A DNA stretch of 42,582 nucleotides from a virus: the IMG/VR virus record IMGVR_UViG_3300044616_000931, positions 1 to 42,582 of that record; one strand, 5' to 3'. This document shows, one piece after another, positions 15,365-22,625 of the stretch (positions are counted from its first letter, which is position 1; the number at the start of each line of letters is the position of its first letter). Made by a program: the position numbers and the translations under genes. The notes below the pieces were generated by a model. The model was given only the letters and a program-made list of their open reading frames with translations, ran no database searches and was not told the origin of the DNA.

Positions 15365-15437
15365 GATCTCGTAGCTCAGTTGGTAGAGCAATACACTTTT
15401 AATGTATGGGCCGCGCGTTCGAGCCGCGCCGGGATCA
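15365..15437 (+). tRNA. tRNA-Lys(TTT)
   Basis: Acceptor GATCTCG/CGGGATC; loop CTTTTAA reads TTT; T-stem GCGCG/CGCGC. Confidence 0.94.
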
Positions 15438-15444
15438 CAAAAAA

Positions 15445-15508
15445 ATCGCTAATGGAAACATTGAAGGTGTACAATGCTAGCAACACCGCAGGTTAAGCGA
15501 TATCCTGC
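15445..15508 (+). ncRNA. 64-nt pseudoknot-like RNA element C
   Basis: Closing stem ATCGCT (15445-15450)/AGCGAT (15496-15501). Inside are an AATG-GAAA-CATT tetraloop hairpin and a GGTGT/ACACC hairpin. GCAGG (15488-15492), inside the stem, can pair with CCTGC (15504-15508) outside it, forming a pseudoknot. The 3' end ATCCTGCA resembles the ATCCTGTA end of elements A and B. It lies 5 nt before tRNA-Leu. Confidence 0.45.
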
Positions 15509-15513
15509 AATTT

Positions 15514-15594
15514 GCCGAAGTGGTGGAATGGTATACACGCTGGTCTTAGGAACCAGTGCTTCACGGCTTAAGGGTTCGAGTCCCTTCTTCGGTA
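15514..15594 (+). tRNA. tRNA-Leu(TAG)
   Basis: Acceptor GCCGAAG/CTTCGGT; loop CTTAGGA reads TAG; a class II variable arm is present. It would decode CTA (CTN), not the common TTA codons of this phage. Confidence 0.93.
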
Positions 15595-15598
15595 CTAT

Positions 15599-15671
15599 GC
15601 ATCCTTAGCTCAGTTGGTAGAGCGCTTGCCTTACATGCAAGATGTCGGAGGTTCAAATCCTTCAGGATGTA
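15599..15671 (+). tRNA. tRNA-Val(TAC)
   Basis: Acceptor GCATCCT/AGGATGT with a terminal G-T pair; loop CTTACAT reads TAC; T-loop TTCAAAT. Confidence 0.94.
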
Positions 15672-15677
15672 CAAAAT

Positions 15678-15760
15678 TGGAAGGTGGGTGAGTGGTTAAA
15701 ACCGGCAGACTGTAACTCTGCTCCCTTACGGGTACGGCGGTTCGAATCCGTCCCTTCCAA
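15678..15760 (+). tRNA. tRNA-Tyr(GTA)
   Basis: Acceptor TGGAAGG/CCTTCCA; anticodon stem GCAGA/TCTGC with loop CTGTAAC reads GTA; a long variable arm (CCC/GGG) as expected for bacterial Tyr. Confidence 0.93.
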
Positions 15761-15765
15761 CATTT

Positions 15766-15839
15766 GGACCTTTAGCTCAGTCGGTTAGAGCATCGGACTC
15801 ATAATCCGCAGGTCGTAGGTTCGAGCCCTACAAGGTCCA
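15766..15839 (+). tRNA. tRNA-Met(CAT), elongator type
   Basis: Acceptor GGACCTT/AAGGTCC; D-stem GCTC/GAGC; loop CTCATAA reads CAT; canonical T-arm. An Ile2 identity after lysidine modification cannot be excluded. Confidence 0.88.
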
Positions 15840-15844
15840 CATTT

Positions 15845-15917
15845 AGTCGATTAGTTCAATTGGATAGAACACTTGACTACGGATCAAGAGATAAGGGTTC
15901 GAGTCCTTTATTGACTA
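15845..15917 (+). tRNA. tRNA-Arg(ACG)
   Basis: Acceptor AGTCGAT/ATTGACT; loop CTACGGA reads ACG, which normally needs A34-to-inosine editing to read CGN codons. The AGA codon favoured in these genes is not served. Confidence 0.93.
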
Positions 15918-15922
15918 CTAAA

Positions 15923-15995
15923 GGTGATGTAGCTCAGTTGGTAGAGCAAAGGACTGAAAATCCTTGTGTCGGCGGTTCGATTCCGTCTATCACCA
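15923..15995 (+). tRNA. tRNA-Phe(GAA)
   Basis: Acceptor GGTGATG/TATCACC; anticodon stem AAGGA/TCCTT with loop CTGAAAA reads GAA. Confidence 0.95.
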
Positions 15996-16006
15996 CAAAG
16001 TAATAT

Positions 16007-16078
16007 TCCTCGGTAGCTCAGAGGCAGAGCACATGACTGTTAATCATGGGGTCGGGATATCGTAATTCCCCCGGGGAG
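16007..16078 (+). tRNA. tRNA-Asn(GTT) with degenerate T-arm
   Basis: Acceptor TCCTCGG/CCGGGGA, D-arm and anticodon arm (loop CTGTTAA, reads GTT) are normal. The T-arm is GGGAT-ATCGTAA-TTCCC: the invariant G53-C61 pair is T-T, and T54 and A58 are replaced. It may be a damaged gene or one with an unusual elbow. Confidence 0.8.
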
Positions 16079-16085
16079 CAAATAT

Positions 16086-16159
16086 TGGAATGTAGCTCAG
16101 TTGGTTAGAGCACTTGCCTGATACGCATGTGGCCGGCGGTTCGAGTCCGCCCATTCCAA
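16086..16159 (+). tRNA. tRNA-Ile(GAT)
   Basis: Acceptor TGGAATG/CATTCCA; loop CTGATAC reads GAT; one T-T mismatch in the anticodon stem (CTTGC/GCATG). Confidence 0.9.
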
Positions 16160-16164
16160 CATAT

Positions 16165-16238
16165 GGTGGTCGTAGCTCAGTAGGTAGAGCACTGGATTGT
16201 GGTTCCAGTCGTCGCCGGTTCGATCCCGGTCGATCACC
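16165..16238 (+). tRNA. tRNA-His(GTG)
   Basis: Acceptor GTGGTCG/CGATCAC preceded by the His-specific extra G-1 (16165) facing C73; loop TTGTGGT reads GTG. Confidence 0.94.
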
Positions 16239-16243
16239 CAAAA

Positions 16244-16314
16244 GGCACCGTGTCCGAGTGGTTAGGCGAAGGTCTGCAAAACCTTTTACACTGGTTCGAA
16301 TCCAGTCAGTGCCT
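16244..16314 (+). tRNA. tRNA-Cys(GCA)
   Basis: Acceptor GGCACCG/CAGTGCC with one C-A mismatch; loop CTGCAAA reads GCA; canonical T-loop. Confidence 0.92.
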
Positions 16315-16323
16315 CTAACATAT

Positions 16324-16396
16324 ACGTCTGTAGCTCAGTTGGTAGAGCACTGGTCTCCAAAACCAGGTGTCGGTGGTTCGAGCCCATCCAGTCGTG
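16324..16396 (+). tRNA. tRNA-Trp(CCA)
   Basis: Acceptor ACGTCTG/CAGTCGT with one T-T mismatch; loop CTCCAAA reads CCA; discriminator G as expected for Trp. Confidence 0.92.
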
Positions 16397-16412
16397 CTAA
16401 TACATAAACCAA

Positions 16413-16862
16413 ATGAAAGTGTTCAGAAAGACAAATGGGGTCAAGGTAAATGTGATTGAACACACCCTTGAACAGCTAAGGAATTTTCCTTATGCATCGA
16501 TTCACATCGGTACTGATTCTCAAAATCATGGAGATGTAACGGTTTATAGTACTGTCATTGCATATCGCTTTGGAAACACTGGTGTGCACTATATTGTGCA
16601 TAGGCAAAAATTCCCAAAGATTTCTGATATGTGGACTCGTCTTTGGAAAGAAGCAGAAATGAGTATTGAAACTGCTGAATGGCTAACACAACAAATTAAT
16701 GTTAAAATCTCTATTGATATGGACTATAACGGAGATGAAGGTTTCAAATCAAATAAGATCATATCAGCTGCAAAAGGCTGGGCAAATTCATTAGGATATC
16801 CGGTTAATGTAAAGCCTAATGAACAAATTGCTACAAGGGCAGCAGACTATTGCTGTCGCTAA
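16413..16862 (+). CDS. RNase H-like protein of the YkuK/DUF458 family
   Basis: This 149-aa protein shows the DUF458 (YkuK) layout: an N-terminal helix with ASIHIGTDSQNHG, where the Asp in HIGTDSQ matches the first acidic residue of an RNase H fold. Then come VTVYSTVIAYRFGNTGVHYIVHRQKFP, a central Glu-bearing helix (WKEAEMSIETAEWL), ISIDMDYNGDEGFKSNKII with another acidic pair, and a C-terminal ATRAADYCCR. The family is a predicted nuclease, function unproven. The gene lies inside the tRNA array, between tRNA-Trp and tRNA-Ser, and its stop is only two bases before the tRNA-Ser, so it shares that transcript. A role in RNA processing or turnover is an inference from location. Confidence 0.75.
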   Translation: MKVFRKTNGVKVNVIEHTLEQLRNFPYASIHIGTDSQNHGDVTVYSTVIAYRFGNTGVHYIVHRQKFPKISDMWTRLWKEAEMSIETAEWLTQQINVKISIDMDYNGDEGFKSNKIISAAKGWANSLGYPVNVKPNEQIATRAADYCCR

Positions 16863-16863
16863 C

Positions 16864-16948
16864 GGAAGGTTACCCAAGTGGTGAAGGGGGCAGTTTGCTA
16901 AACTGTTAGGTCGGCAACGGCGCGAGGGTTCGATCCCCTCACCTTCCG
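16864..16948 (+). tRNA. tRNA-Ser(GCT)
   Basis: Acceptor GGAAGGT/ACCTTCC; loop TTGCTAA reads GCT; class II variable arm. It is the last tRNA, directly after the RNase H-like gene. Confidence 0.93.
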
Positions 16949-16998
16949 CTCTTTCAGAATGTAACTTTATGTATTATTATTAAATAAATAGTTTAGGT

Positions 16999-17196
16999 AT
17001 GAAACAGGATTTTATTTGGGTACGTAAGGTTATCCTAAACAATGATAATAGAACAGCTCATTATGACTCTTTATTGAGGTTAATTGAGTTGTTTACATTA
17101 AAGTGGAAACACAATGAAAAGGATCCACGCTTTCATGATGCATATGTTTCATATAAAGCTTTTTTGAAACTTACCCTTAGACAACAATATAATTAA
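16999..17196 (+). CDS. Hypothetical protein, 65 aa
   Basis: A basic, mostly helical small protein (LIELFTLKWKHNEKDPRFHDAY) between the tRNA array and topoisomerase. I recognise no family. A CTCTTTCAGAA word like that of the array promoter lies upstream, but no good -7 box follows, so its promoter is unclear. Confidence 0.6.
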   Translation: MKQDFIWVRKVILNNDNRTAHYDSLLRLIELFTLKWKHNEKDPRFHDAYVSYKAFLKLTLRQQYN

Positions 17197-17231
17197 ACCA
17201 AACAGAGTTTTAGCATATAAAAATAAAAGGT

Positions 17232-19109
17232 ATGGCCGTAAGTGTAGAAAAGAGGTATCAAAAACTTACTGATACTGAGCACGTTCTCCTTCGTCCGGGT
17301 ATGTACATTGGTTCAATTAAACCACATACCGAGGAAGTTTTTCTTATTAATGAAAAGAAAGGAAAGTTTGAACCTACAGAGATTACTTATAATCCAGGGT
17401 TTATTAAACTTTTTGATGAGATCGTATCCAATTCAGTTGATGAACATAAAAGAAATCCTAATCTTAACCAGATTAAAGTTACAGTAGATGAAGTAACTGG
17501 TCGTATATCAATCTGGGATAATGGTGGAATACCTGTAGAGATTCATAAAGAGTACGGAGAATGGGTTCCTGAAATGATCTTTAGTAATCTTAAAACAGGA
17601 AGTAACTTTGATGATACCGAAGATCGTACTGTTGTTGGTACCAATGGCGTTGGTAGTACTCTTACCAATATATTTAGTAAAGAATTTAGAATTGAAACAT
17701 GTGATGGCAAAAAATCATTCTTACAGATTTTTTCAAATAACATGTCATCTAGGACAGAGCCGGTAATTAAATCTCATAAGAAAGGCTATACTGAAATTTC
17801 ATACATTGCAGATTTTGATAGATTTGGAATGAAGAAGATTGATAAGTCTTCTCTACAAATGATCCAAAGAAGGCTTTATGATATTGCTGCATGTAATACT
17901 TCACTAAAGATTTATCTTAATGATACCTTAATATCATTTAAGAACTTTAAGGAATACGCTGAACTCTATACTGATAATGTTTTTTATGAGCAGTCTCAAA
18001 ATTGGAGAATTGGTATAGGTCATTCTACCTCAGGATTTAAAGCAATATCATTTGTAAATTCAGTAGAGACTAAAGACGGTGGTACACATGTTAATAATGT
18101 AACATTTCAAATCATTCAGTATCTTAGAGAAAAGATTAAGAAAAAGTACCGTGTAGATGTAAAGCCTACTGACTTAAAACAACACATCTTTCTATTCATT
18201 GACTGTACTGTAATTAATCCGGCTTTCTCATCTCAAACAAAAGAGAAACTCATTACTGAACCAAAGGACTTTGGAAGTATTCATGAACTTTCAGAAAAGA
18301 TACTTAAACAAGTATTTGGTTCAGAAATCATTCAATCGGTTCTTGATTGGATTGAAAGAAAACAAGCAGCCGAAGAAAGAGCAAAACTTAGAAAGTTAAA
18401 TAATAACCTTGATAAGTCAAAGGTAATTAAACTTATTGATGCTAAGAAAACGGGAGATAGGAAAGGATGTACCCTTGCAATCTTTGAAGGTGATTCTGCA
18501 TCATCTGCATTCCGCCGTTACCGTGACCCACAAACACAGGGTGCATTTCCTCTCCGTGGAAAGTTTATTAATGTAAGAGAAATTCCTGACTCAAAGGTTG
18601 TACAAAATAAAGAAGTACAATCTCTTATGGCAGCAATTGGATTAAAGATTGGTCATGAACCAAAGGATCTCCGTTATGGTAAAGTTTTACTTTATACCGA
18701 TGCCGATGTTGATGGTAATTCAATTTCTGCTCTTCTTATAAACTTCTTTGGTAAGTATTGGCCTGAATTATTTGAGGAAGGTAAAATCTTAAAGGTTGAA
18801 ACACCTCTTATGGTTGCAAAGAAAGGAAAAGAAACTCTTAGTTTTTATTCTGATGAAGAGTATAAAGAATGGGAACAAAAACAAAAATCATTATCTTCGT
18901 GGAATATTGAATATAAGAAAGGATTGGCTGCATTGGAGGACGAGGAATATCAGGAGATCATTAGAAGCCCTAGATCATACTTTCTTACAAAAGATAATGG
19001 ATTTAACAGTACATTAAATATCTGGTTTGCAGGTGACTCTACACCCCGCAAAAAGAAAATTTTAGGAGAATCTGTAGAAATTAAAACAAGCAATAAATCT
19101 CTTTTTTAA
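17232..19109 (+). CDS. DNA topoisomerase II large subunit (GyrB/ParE-like, T4 gp39+gp60 type)
   Basis: This 625-aa protein has a complete N-terminal GHKL ATPase: RPGMYIGSI near residue 22, DEIVSNSVDEH near 64 (catalytic Glu and Asn), ISIWDNGGIP near 97 and GTNGVGSTLTN near 137. The transducer domain follows. A TOPRIM part has FEGDSASSAFRR near 421 and YTDADVDGNS near 491. In T4 these regions are split between genes 39 and 60; here they are fused in one ORF of the ancestral form. With the next gene it forms the type IIA enzyme that passes one duplex through another during phage replication. The stop overlaps the next ATG by one base (TAATG). Confidence 0.93.
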   Translation: MAVSVEKRYQKLTDTEHVLLRPGMYIGSIKPHTEEVFLINEKKGKFEPTEITYNPGFIKLFDEIVSNSVDEHKRNPNLNQIKVTVDEVTGRISIWDNGGIPVEIHKEYGEWVPEMIFSNLKTGSNFDDTEDRTVVGTNGVGSTLTNIFSKEFRIETCDGKKSFLQIFSNNMSSRTEPVIKSHKKGYTEISYIADFDRFGMKKIDKSSLQMIQRRLYDIAACNTSLKIYLNDTLISFKNFKEYAELYTDNVFYEQSQNWRIGIGHSTSGFKAISFVNSVETKDGGTHVNNVTFQIIQYLREKIKKKYRVDVKPTDLKQHIFLFIDCTVINPAFSSQTKEKLITEPKDFGSIHELSEKILKQVFGSEIIQSVLDWIERKQAAEERAKLRKLNNNLDKSKVIKLIDAKKTGDRKGCTLAIFEGDSASSAFRRYRDPQTQGAFPLRGKFINVREIPDSKVVQNKEVQSLMAAIGLKIGHEPKDLRYGKVLLYTDADVDGNSISALLINFFGKYWPELFEEGKILKVETPLMVAKKGKETLSFYSDEEYKEWEQKQKSLSSWNIEYKKGLAALEDEEYQEIIRSPRSYFLTKDNGFNSTLNIWFAGDSTPRKKKILGESVEIKTSNKSLF

Positions 19110-20452
19110 TGGAAAAAAGAACAGTAACATCATTCTTTGATAAAGAATATTTGGAGTATGCAAAATATGTGGTAGAGAACCGCGCTATTCCAAGTTGTAT
19201 TGACGGCCTTAAACCAACCCAAAGAAAGGTTGTTTTCGTTGCAAATAAGATTTGGAAAAATGGATCTGAAAAGCCAATGAAATTATTCCAACTTGCAGGT
19301 CGTGTAGCAGCTGAAGCATATTATCATCACGGTAATACTTCCTTGGAATCTGCTATGGTTGGTATGGCACAAAAGTTTAAGAACTCTTTACCTCTCTTAG
19401 ATGGAATAGGTCAATTTGGTTCTCTGCGTTCACCTTCTGCTGGTGCACCTCGTTACATCAGTGCAAAATTACATCCTAACTTTGGACTAATCTATCAAGA
19501 TTTTGAACTTCTAAATAATAAGATTGAAGAAGGTGAAGAAATTGAACCAGACTTTTTTCTTCCGATTGTACCAACTGTGATCTTAAATGGATCATCCGGT
19601 ATTGCTGTAGGATTTGCTACAAACATTCTTAACCGCAATCCTAAAGATGTAGTTGAAGCATGTTTGGCCGTTCTTAGAGATAAGAAGATTAAAACCCTTT
19701 CACCTTGGTTAAGTGAGTTCAAAGGAACATTTACCAGAGATCCAGGTAATCCTAATACATGGAAAATAAGTGGATCTTACCAGGTAGTAAATAGTACAAC
19801 AGTAAAGGTAACAGAAATTCCACCTTCATTTACATATGAGAGATATGAAGAGTGGTTAAATTCATTAGTTGAAAAACGTATTATTGTTGATTATGAAGAT
19901 AACTCATCGGATAAGATTGAATATCTTCTTAAGTTTCAGAGAGCAATCTTAAAGGACTACATATCAAAAGATAGGTTAGAAAATCTTCTTAAGATACATT
20001 CACAGGAAACTGAAAACCTAACAACTATCGATGAAACTGGTAAACTAAAGATCTTTACTAAGGCAGAAGATATTGTTACTCACTTCGTAGGAATAAGACT
20101 ACAATTTTATCATAAGAGAAAGGCCTATCTTTTAGATAAGTTAGGTAGAGAACTTTTAATCATATCAAATAAGGCAAGATTTATTAAGGATATCATTGAA
20201 GGTAAACTTAAAGTAAATAATGTAGCAAAAGATATTATTGTTAAGTACCTTGATGATAATAAATATGACCGGGTTGATGGATCATATACATACCTATTAA
20301 GTATGGCAATCTATTCATTAACAAAGGAGCGGTTTGAAGAATTACTTAAACAGAAAGCCGATAAGGAAGCTGAGGTTGAAGCTATTAAGAAAACCGACCC
20401 TAAGGATATGTATATAAGTGATCTAGAACAATTGAAAAAATCTTTAGGTTAA
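19109..20452 (+). CDS. DNA topoisomerase II medium subunit (GyrA/ParC-like, T4 gp52 type)
   Basis: A 447-aa breakage-reunion subunit. RAIPSCIDGLKPTQRKVVF near residue 26 matches the conserved GyrA entry, and GAPRYISAKLHP near 112-123 carries the Arg-Tyr pair whose Tyr attacks DNA. ILNGSSGIAVGFATNI near 158 is another family signature. It ends after the coiled coil, without the GyrA C-terminal beta-pinwheel, like T4 gp52 (442 aa). It is translationally coupled to the large subunit by a one-base overlap. Confidence 0.93.
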   Translation: MEKRTVTSFFDKEYLEYAKYVVENRAIPSCIDGLKPTQRKVVFVANKIWKNGSEKPMKLFQLAGRVAAEAYYHHGNTSLESAMVGMAQKFKNSLPLLDGIGQFGSLRSPSAGAPRYISAKLHPNFGLIYQDFELLNNKIEEGEEIEPDFFLPIVPTVILNGSSGIAVGFATNILNRNPKDVVEACLAVLRDKKIKTLSPWLSEFKGTFTRDPGNPNTWKISGSYQVVNSTTVKVTEIPPSFTYERYEEWLNSLVEKRIIVDYEDNSSDKIEYLLKFQRAILKDYISKDRLENLLKIHSQETENLTTIDETGKLKIFTKAEDIVTHFVGIRLQFYHKRKAYLLDKLGRELLIISNKARFIKDIIEGKLKVNNVAKDIIVKYLDDNKYDRVDGSYTYLLSMAIYSLTKERFEELLKQKADKEAEVEAIKKTDPKDMYISDLEQLKKSLG

Positions 20453-20492
20453 TGAAACCTATTAGGATTAATCAATATAAAAAATAAATACC

Positions 20493-20660
20493 ATGAAAAA
20501 GTACATCATAGTTGGAAGTGGGGTTAAGTGGACATGTGAAGCCAGTTCTGAACAGGAAGCATGGGAATCTCTTGCCCAGATTAAACAACTACCTGTAAAA
20601 GAACTCAAAAAGATGTTTACATTAATGAACTCAGATCCAGATATCTCTAAAAATCAATAA
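20493..20660 (+). CDS. Hypothetical protein, 55 aa
   Basis: The frame starts at an ATG behind an A-rich leader (TAAAAAATAAATACC) and stops two bases before the next gene. It begins MKKYIIVGSGVKWTCEASSE and continues as a helix (EAWESLAQIKQLPVKELKKM). No family is recognised. Tight packing between topoisomerase and the next ORF supports it being real. Confidence 0.6.
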   Translation: MKKYIIVGSGVKWTCEASSEQEAWESLAQIKQLPVKELKKMFTLMNSDPDISKNQ

Positions 20661-20662
20661 AC

Positions 20663-20890
20663 ATGTTAATAGAACAAACCTCGATGACAGACTCATCAAT
20701 GATTAAAAAAGCAGTTTACAATTTTTCTGCTAGTACCTTAAAAATTGAATTTAACTCAGGTGCTGTTTATGAATATTCAAATGTTGATTCTCAAACATAT
20801 GAAGAGTTTTGTAAAGCAGAATCTCAAGGTAAATTCTTTAATGAAAAAATCAAAAACAATTATCAAAACTTTAAACTTTTATTAGACTAA
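20663..20890 (+). CDS. KTSC domain protein
   Basis: This 75-aa protein matches the KTSC domain pattern throughout: SSMIKKAVYNFSASTLKIEFNSGAVYEYSNVDSQTYEEFCKAES followed by GKFFNEKIKN. KTSC domains occur alone in phages and at the C-terminus of some lysyl-tRNA synthetases; their role is thought to be RNA binding but is not established. It starts 3 bases after the previous gene and ends 2 bases before the next. Confidence 0.8.
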   Translation: MLIEQTSMTDSSMIKKAVYNFSASTLKIEFNSGAVYEYSNVDSQTYEEFCKAESQGKFFNEKIKNNYQNFKLLLD

Positions 20891-20892
20891 TT

Positions 20893-21147
20893 ATGGGACC
20901 TAGTAATGTAATGTATGATGCCCTTAAGGCACAATTTGAAGCACAGAAGCAAAAGGCTCTTGCTACTCTTACAATCTATTTAACCAACCCGGTTGGTATT
21001 GGGGAGCACCCTCAACATATTGATGAAATGGTTACTATGACCAGATCTTTGGCTGAGGCAATTGATTGTATTGAAACTTTAGAAAAAACATTTGAAGTAA
21101 AAGCTCCTAAGGTAAATGAAAACGAGGAAAATGAAAACTCTAACTGA
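20893..21147 (+). CDS. Hypothetical protein, 84 aa
   Basis: A helical small protein with an acidic Asn/Glu-rich tail (NENEENENSN). A helix (DEMVTMTRSLAEAIDCIETLEK) suggests a coiled-coil or dimeric scaffold. No family is recognised. Its 3' end overlaps the next gene in another frame. Confidence 0.6.
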   Translation: MGPSNVMYDALKAQFEAQKQKALATLTIYLTNPVGIGEHPQHIDEMVTMTRSLAEAIDCIETLEKTFEVKAPKVNENEENENSN

Positions 21148-21358
21148 AATCGTACAGAGACTACTTGATGAAGGCCATATCTCTGCCGAGGAAGCTGTAA
21201 TCATTTTACAAACAGAGGTAAATAAATCTTACCCAGTTTATATTCCAGCACCTATGCCTTCATTACCTTATAGCCCACCATTTAAGCCTGGTGATATTTG
21301 GTATACTTCATCAACAAACTTTCCAATAGCAGGTTCAAAAGATAACACAAATGAATAA
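21131..21358 (+). CDS. Hypothetical protein, 75 aa
   Basis: The ATG at 21131 is preferred because an AACGAGGAAA sequence precedes it; an in-frame ATG at 21116 would add five residues. The N-terminal helix pair (LTEIVQRLLDEGHISAEEAVIIL) looks like a short helical hairpin, then a Pro-rich tail (YIPAPMPSLPYSPPFKPGD) that may bind a partner. It overlaps the kinase gene by 8 bases. Confidence 0.6.
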   Translation: MKTLTEIVQRLLDEGHISAEEAVIILQTEVNKSYPVYIPAPMPSLPYSPPFKPGDIWYTSSTNFPIAGSKDNTNE

Positions 21359-21830
21359 AGTAATCCTAGTAGGAAAGGCTGCGGCTGGAAAAGATCATAT
21401 GAGAAAAGTAATGGAAGGCCGTGGATTTATCTACGGCACTTCTTATACTACACGTCCTCCAAGAGAAGGTGAAATTGATGGCCAGGATTATTACTTTATG
21501 ACCAAAGAGCAATTTGAAGAAGGTATAGAGAATAACTTTTGGTATGAGTGGGTTGAATTTAATGGTTGGTATTATGGAACTAGTCATAAGCAGTTCAAAG
21601 AACAGTGTAACCTATTCATAATGACTCCTATTGGAATCTCTCACATCAATCCAATTGATCGTAAAGAGTGTACTATCATTTATCTTAATATGCCAACTGA
21701 GGTAAGAAGACAAAGACTACAGAATCGTAATATGCCAGGTGATACTTTAGAACGTAGAATCGAGGCTGATGAAAAAGACTTTGCAAACTTTACCGATTTT
21801 GATATTGAGATAAACAATCATAATTTCTAA
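21351..21830 (+). CDS. Guanylate kinase-like nucleotide kinase
   Basis: A 159-aa P-loop kinase. The phosphate loop is GKAAAGKDH (residues 8-16). The segment near 32-49 (TRPPREGEIDGQDYYF) is the hallmark GMP-binding region of guanylate kinases, with the Tyr and Arg that hold the base and phosphate. The lid is represented by RRQRLQNRNMPGDTLERR. It is shorter than cellular Gmk (about 205 aa), lacking the C-terminal helices. It likely makes dGDP/GDP for phage DNA synthesis and clusters with the next kinase and the TS-like gene. Confidence 0.85.
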   Translation: MNKVILVGKAAAGKDHMRKVMEGRGFIYGTSYTTRPPREGEIDGQDYYFMTKEQFEEGIENNFWYEWVEFNGWYYGTSHKQFKEQCNLFIMTPIGISHINPIDRKECTIIYLNMPTEVRRQRLQNRNMPGDTLERRIEADEKDFANFTDFDIEINNHNF

Positions 21831-21844
21831 CATATAAAAATAAA

Positions 21845-22444
21845 ATGAGTAAATTCATTATCATTGAAGGTACCGATAATACCGGTAAAGATACACAGCA
21901 AAATCTTATTATAAAGAATCTTAAAGATACAGTATTTCATAAAGTACATTATTCATCTTTACCTTTTAAAGATGATACTGAAATGCATACTAAGTATTCA
22001 CATAAGATGTATAATGATATGTTTAAGATGATGGTTTTGGCAAAGGACCAAGACATTAACATTATCTTTAATCGTTCTCATTTAGGTGAAAGCATTTACT
22101 CTCCACTCTATCGAGGTTACTCTGGCGATTATGTATTTGATATTGAAAAACAATATGTAAATACATTAAGAGAAAATCTCTATCTTATTACTCTTACAAA
22201 TGATCCTCATACCATTTGGAGTAGAGATGATGGAAAATCATTTTACAAAAATGAAGAAGGTATTAAAGCCGAGGTTGATGGTTTTGTTCGTGCTCATCGC
22301 CTAAGTAAGATTAAGAACAAACTTCTTCTTAATGTTGGTACAATGAGTGCCGATGAAGTATCTAAAATCATTATAGATTTTCTATCACATGAAAATACTA
22401 TAACGGGAGATCCAAAACAATTAGCAATGTTTGATCATGAGTAA
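21845..22444 (+). CDS. Thymidylate/dNMP kinase-like P-loop kinase
   Basis: A 199-aa protein with a kinase P-loop EGTDNTGKDT (residues 8-17), a form typical of thymidylate kinases (EGxDGxGKST). A DR-like motif appears in NIIFNRSHLGESIY. The middle lacks the classical TMP-binding signature, so substrate is unclear. T4 gene 1 encodes a dNMP kinase that also accepts hydroxymethyl-dCMP; given the neighbouring hydroxymethylase-like gene, a similar role is reasonable. The next ORF starts inside its last codons. Confidence 0.7.
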   Translation: MSKFIIIEGTDNTGKDTQQNLIIKNLKDTVFHKVHYSSLPFKDDTEMHTKYSHKMYNDMFKMMVLAKDQDINIIFNRSHLGESIYSPLYRGYSGDYVFDIEKQYVNTLRENLYLITLTNDPHTIWSRDDGKSFYKNEEGIKAEVDGFVRAHRLSKIKNKLLLNVGTMSADEVSKIIIDFLSHENTITGDPKQLAMFDHE

Positions 22445-22625
22445 ATGGAGGGAAGAACGTATGTATGAAATAATGCATCATCTATGGGATAATCCAAAGT
22501 TGATGGAATTGTATGAACTTGAAATGAAAAAGGCTCATGCAGAAAAATATGTAGAAGAGTTCTTTCCAAAAATGGAAAAATGTTACGAAAAAGCTTTAAA
22601 AGAATATGAGAATTTACAAGGGTGA
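22437..22625 (+). CDS. Hypothetical protein, 62 aa
   Basis: The start is taken at 22437 (ATGAGTAAATGG), overlapping the previous stop; an ATG at 22431 adds two residues. It is a charged all-helix peptide (MYEIMHHLWDNPKLMELYELEMKKAHAEKYVEEF) with no recognised family. It overlaps the next gene by 20 bases. Confidence 0.55.
   Translation: MSKWREERMYEIMHHLWDNPKLMELYELEMKKAHAEKYVEEFFPKMEKCYEKALKEYENLQG

Noticed and set aside
13956-15671. Elements A and B as circularly permuted tRNAs: their stem AGGATGC/GCATCCT is nearly the strand-swapped acceptor stem of tRNA-Val (GCATCCT/AGGATGT).
   Set aside because: The interiors hold no D, anticodon or T arm in any order, and no intervening sequence typical of permuted tRNAs. 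The stem match may be chance or shared ancestry of a short piece.
14411-16407. Open frames of 60-100 codons on both strands across the tRNA array (for example 14420-14653, 14411-14635, 16114-16407).
   Set aside because: They run straight through tRNA genes; their proteins are translations of tRNA sequence, and the spurious GxxxSRAG-type peptides come from T-arms.
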